Of a stretch of DNA of 7,746 nucleotides, positions 5,928 to 7,746 are shown piece after piece (the first letter of the stretch is position 1; every line of letters begins with the position of its first letter). The translations under genes and the position numbers were made by a program. The stretch comes from Burkholderiaceae bacterium (GTDB taxonomy: Bacteria; Pseudomonadota; Gammaproteobacteria; Burkholderiales; Burkholderiaceae). Location: assembly GCA_022701965.1 (NCBI GenBank), contig JAKONL010000034.1, positions 1-7,746 of the forward strand. The letters are read 5' to 3'. The notes beneath the pieces are model-generated. The model ran no database searches and was not told where the DNA came from. It worked only from the letters and a program-made list of their open reading frames with translations.

Positions 5928-6851
5928 CTAGCGTTCGCCCTTCCGGTACGGCCTCATCAGCGCCTGAGGATATTCGGCCTTGCGCGCCACCAGCACCAGC
6001 GCCACGATCGACAGCACGTACGGCAGCATCAGGTAGAGCTGGTAGGGCAGCAGCGCGTCGCCCGACTGCTGCAGCCGCAGCTGCAGGGCGTCGAAGAAGG
6101 CGAAGAGCAGGGCGCCGAGCAGCGCCTTGCCCGGCCGCCACGACGCGAACACCACCAGCGCCACGCAGATCCAGCCACGGCCATTGACCATGTTGAAGAA
6201 GAACGCGTTGAACGCCGACAGCGTGAGGAACGAGCCCGCCACGCCCATCAGCGCCGAGCCCGCGACGACCGCGCCGGTGCGGACCTTCGCGACCGACACG
6301 CCCTGGCTCTCGACGGCCTGCGGGTTCTCGCCGGCCATCCGCACCGCAAGGCCCAGCGGCGTGCGGTGGAGCACCCAGGCGACCAGCGGCACCAGCAGCA
6401 GCGCGAGCAGCGTGAGCGCGGTCTGCGCGCCGAGAACCGGGATCGGCAACCAGTCCATCGGCGCGAACGGGGTCACCGTGGGCGGCGTGTTGACCTTCGG
6501 GAACGCCACCCGGTAGCCGTAGTAGCTCAGCGACGTCGCCAGCAGCGTGATGCCGAGCCCGGCGACGTGCTGCGAGAGCGCCAGCCCGACGGTGAGGAAC
6601 GCGTGCAGCGATCCCAGCACCGCGCCGGTCGACGCCGCCACGCCCACGCCGACCCACAGCGGCGCGCCCGCATGCACGGCCAGCCAGCCGGTGAAGGCGC
6701 CCGCGACCATGATCCCCTCGATACCGAGGTTGAGCACGCCGGCGCGCTCGCAGAGCAGGACGCCGAGCGTGCCGAAGACCAGCGGCGTCGCGATGCGCAG
6801 CGTCGCCACCCAGAACGACGCGTTCGACAGGATGTCCAGGAGATCGCTCAT
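5928..6851 (-). CDS. ABC importer permease, nucleoside/purine type (NupQ/YufQ-like)
   Basis: A 307-residue inner-membrane permease of the BPD_transp_2 family with about 8-10 hydrophobic helices. The family signature ERAGVLNLGIEGIMVAGAF is at 35-53, right after the first helix. The cytoplasmic coupling segment that meets the ATPase is RTPLGLAVRMAGENPQAVESQGVSV (163-187, with the invariant-looking GENP). The length equals that of the second, shorter permease in BmpA/NupNOPQ-type importers, which take up nucleosides such as guanosine, or related purines. It starts 10 bases after the stop of the first permease, so the two are translated from one message and should form a heterodimeric channel. 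The start at MSDLLDIL is the usual one for this subfamily; the ribosome binding site in front is weak. Family is firm; nucleoside as substrate is inference, and purine bases, allantoin-like compounds or other small molecules remain possible. Confidence 0.93.
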   Translation of the reverse strand: MSDLLDILSNASFWVATLRIATPLVFGTLGVLLCERAGVLNLGIEGIMVAGAFTGWLAVHAGAPLWVGVGVAASTGAVLGSLHAFLTVGLALSQHVAGLGITLLATSLSYYGYRVAFPKVNTPPTVTPFAPMDWLPIPVLGAQTALTLLALLLVPLVAWVLHRTPLGLAVRMAGENPQAVESQGVSVAKVRTGAVVAGSALMGVAGSFLTLSAFNAFFFNMVNGRGWICVALVVFASWRPGKALLGALLFAFFDALQLRLQQSGDALLPYQLYLMLPYVLSIVALVLVARKAEYPQALMRPYRKGER

Positions 6852-6861
6852 GCCGGCCCGT

Positions 6862-7746
6862 TCATCGCAGGCGCACCCGGTATTGCGTCAGCAGCGTCGC
6901 GACCAGCACGGCGATGAGCGAGGCCGCGACGATCACGTCGGCGATGTACGTCGGCACGCCGACCGCGCGGCTCATGGTGTCGGCGCCGACCAGCACGCCC
7001 GCGACGAAGACGCCCGCCGCGACCACGCCCAGCGGATGCAGCCCGGCGAGCATCGCGATGACGATGCCCGTGTAGCCGTAGCCCGGCGACATGTCGAGCG
7101 TGACGTAGCCCGTGCGCCCCGCGACCTCGATCGCGCCGGCGAGCCCGGCGAGCGCGCCCGAGAGCAGCGCCACGCCCACCACCGTGCGCGTCACCGGCAC
7201 GCCCGCGAAGGCCGCGGCGCGCGCGTTGGCGCCGACCGCGCGCAGGTCGAAACCGGCGACCGTGTAGCGCAGCAGCGCCCAGACCAGCAGCGCCAGCGCC
7301 ACCGCCCACAGCAGCCCGGTGTGCACCCGCGTCTGCGCGACCAGCTTGCCGAGTTCGAGCTCCGGCTGGAGCGACACGCTCTGCGGCCACCCCATCGCCG
7401 CCGGGTCCTTCATCGGGCCGTCGAGCAGCGCCGATACCGCCAGCAGCACGATGAAGTTGATCAGCAGCGTCGTCACCACCTCGTCGACGCCCAGCCGGCT
7501 CTTCATCAGCGCCGGGCCGAGCAGCAGCAGCGCGCCGGCGACCGCGGCCGCCAGCATCGCGAGCGGGAACAGCAGCCAGGGCGCCAGCGCGAAGCCGGTG
7601 CCCCCGTGCAGTCCGCCCACGGCGACCGCCGCCAGCGCACCCGCGTAGAGCTGGCCCTCGGCGCCGATGTTGAAGAGCCGTGCCCGGAACGCCACCGCCG
7701 CCGACAGGCCGGTGAGGATCAGGGGGGTCGCGCGCGTCAGCGTCTC
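6862..7746 (-). CDS. ABC importer permease, nucleoside/purine type (NupP/YufP-like), 5' end missing
   Basis: The visible 294 residues are the main part of the longer permease of a BmpA/NupNOPQ-type importer. The frame is open to the right edge; the 17 codons there (ETLTRATPLILTGLSAA) carry the family's conserved entry to the domain, so the GTG at 7695 is not the start and roughly 60 residues are likely missing. Signatures are FNIGAEGQLYAG (25-36 of the visible part), SRLGVDEVVTTLLINFI (83-99) and the coupling segment YTVAGFDLRAVGANARAAAFAGV (161-183). It pairs with the permease encoded immediately downstream. In such operons a double-domain ATPase and a BmpA-type lipoprotein normally come before this gene, so they are expected beyond the right edge. 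The product is an inner-membrane protein with about 10 helices. Confidence 0.93.
   Translation of the reverse strand, partial: ETLTRATPLILTGLSAAVAFRARLFNIGAEGQLYAGALAAVAVGGLHGGTGFALAPWLLFPLAMLAAAVAGALLLLGPALMKSRLGVDEVVTTLLINFIVLLAVSALLDGPMKDPAAMGWPQSVSLQPELELGKLVAQTRVHTGLLWAVALALLVWALLRYTVAGFDLRAVGANARAAAFAGVPVTRTVVGVALLSGALAGLAGAIEVAGRTGYVTLDMSPGYGYTGIVIAMLAGLHPLGVVAAGVFVAGVLVGADTMSRAVGVPTYIADVIVAASLIAVLVATLLTQYRVRLR

Noticed and set aside
5568..6917. A 449-codon plus-strand open frame opposite the ABC permease and unknown genes.
   Set aside because: Its translation is an R/H/Q/E-rich mix with no domain; the opposite strand carries a clear permease.

Overview
The window is GC-rich, densely coding chromosomal DNA with a strong G/C bias at third codon positions. 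Gene content and codon style suggest a betaproteobacterium of the Burkholderiales, perhaps Comamonadaceae (Variovorax-like). That placement is inference, because no rRNA or other marker gene is present. Seven genes plus one gene cut at each edge are tightly packed. No gap between genes exceeds about 120 bases. I saw no tRNA, rRNA, insertion sequence, CRISPR array or phage module.

Layout, left to right. (1) The 3' part of a TetR-family repressor gene (+), cut by the left edge. (2) A convergent lysine-rich, histone H1-like small protein (-), separated from it by 23 bases that hold a 14-base perfect palindrome. (3) A 12-TM major facilitator transporter (-) of unknown substrate. (4) Divergent from it across a 117-base promoter region, an exported M20 dipeptidase of the PepV type (+). 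(5) 82 bases downstream, a lipoprotein with a solute-binding fold whose sequence looks much more like cyclohexadienyl dehydratase (PheC) than like an ordinary amino-acid binding protein (+). A hairpin plus a short T run closes this unit. (6) A convergent exported protein of unknown function (-). (7, 8) Two permeases of a BmpA/NupNOPQ-type nucleoside (or purine-like) ABC importer (-). The upstream permease runs off the right edge, and the ATPase and binding protein are probably beyond it.

Working picture. The dipeptidase and the PheC-like protein form a likely two-gene unit acting outside the cytoplasm: one cuts dipeptides, and the other may dehydrate prephenate/arogenate to phenylpyruvate/phenylalanine. 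The two permeases form the membrane channel of a nucleobase/nucleoside importer. The unknown exported protein sits 85 bases downstream on the same strand with its own strong ribosome binding site, so it may be co-transcribed. I see no clearly new multi-gene system here. The points most worth following up are the PheC-like lipoprotein with conserved catalytic positions, the Sec-exported form of a normally cytoplasmic dipeptidase family, the H1-like protein with a distinct N-terminal module, and the unrecognised exported protein.
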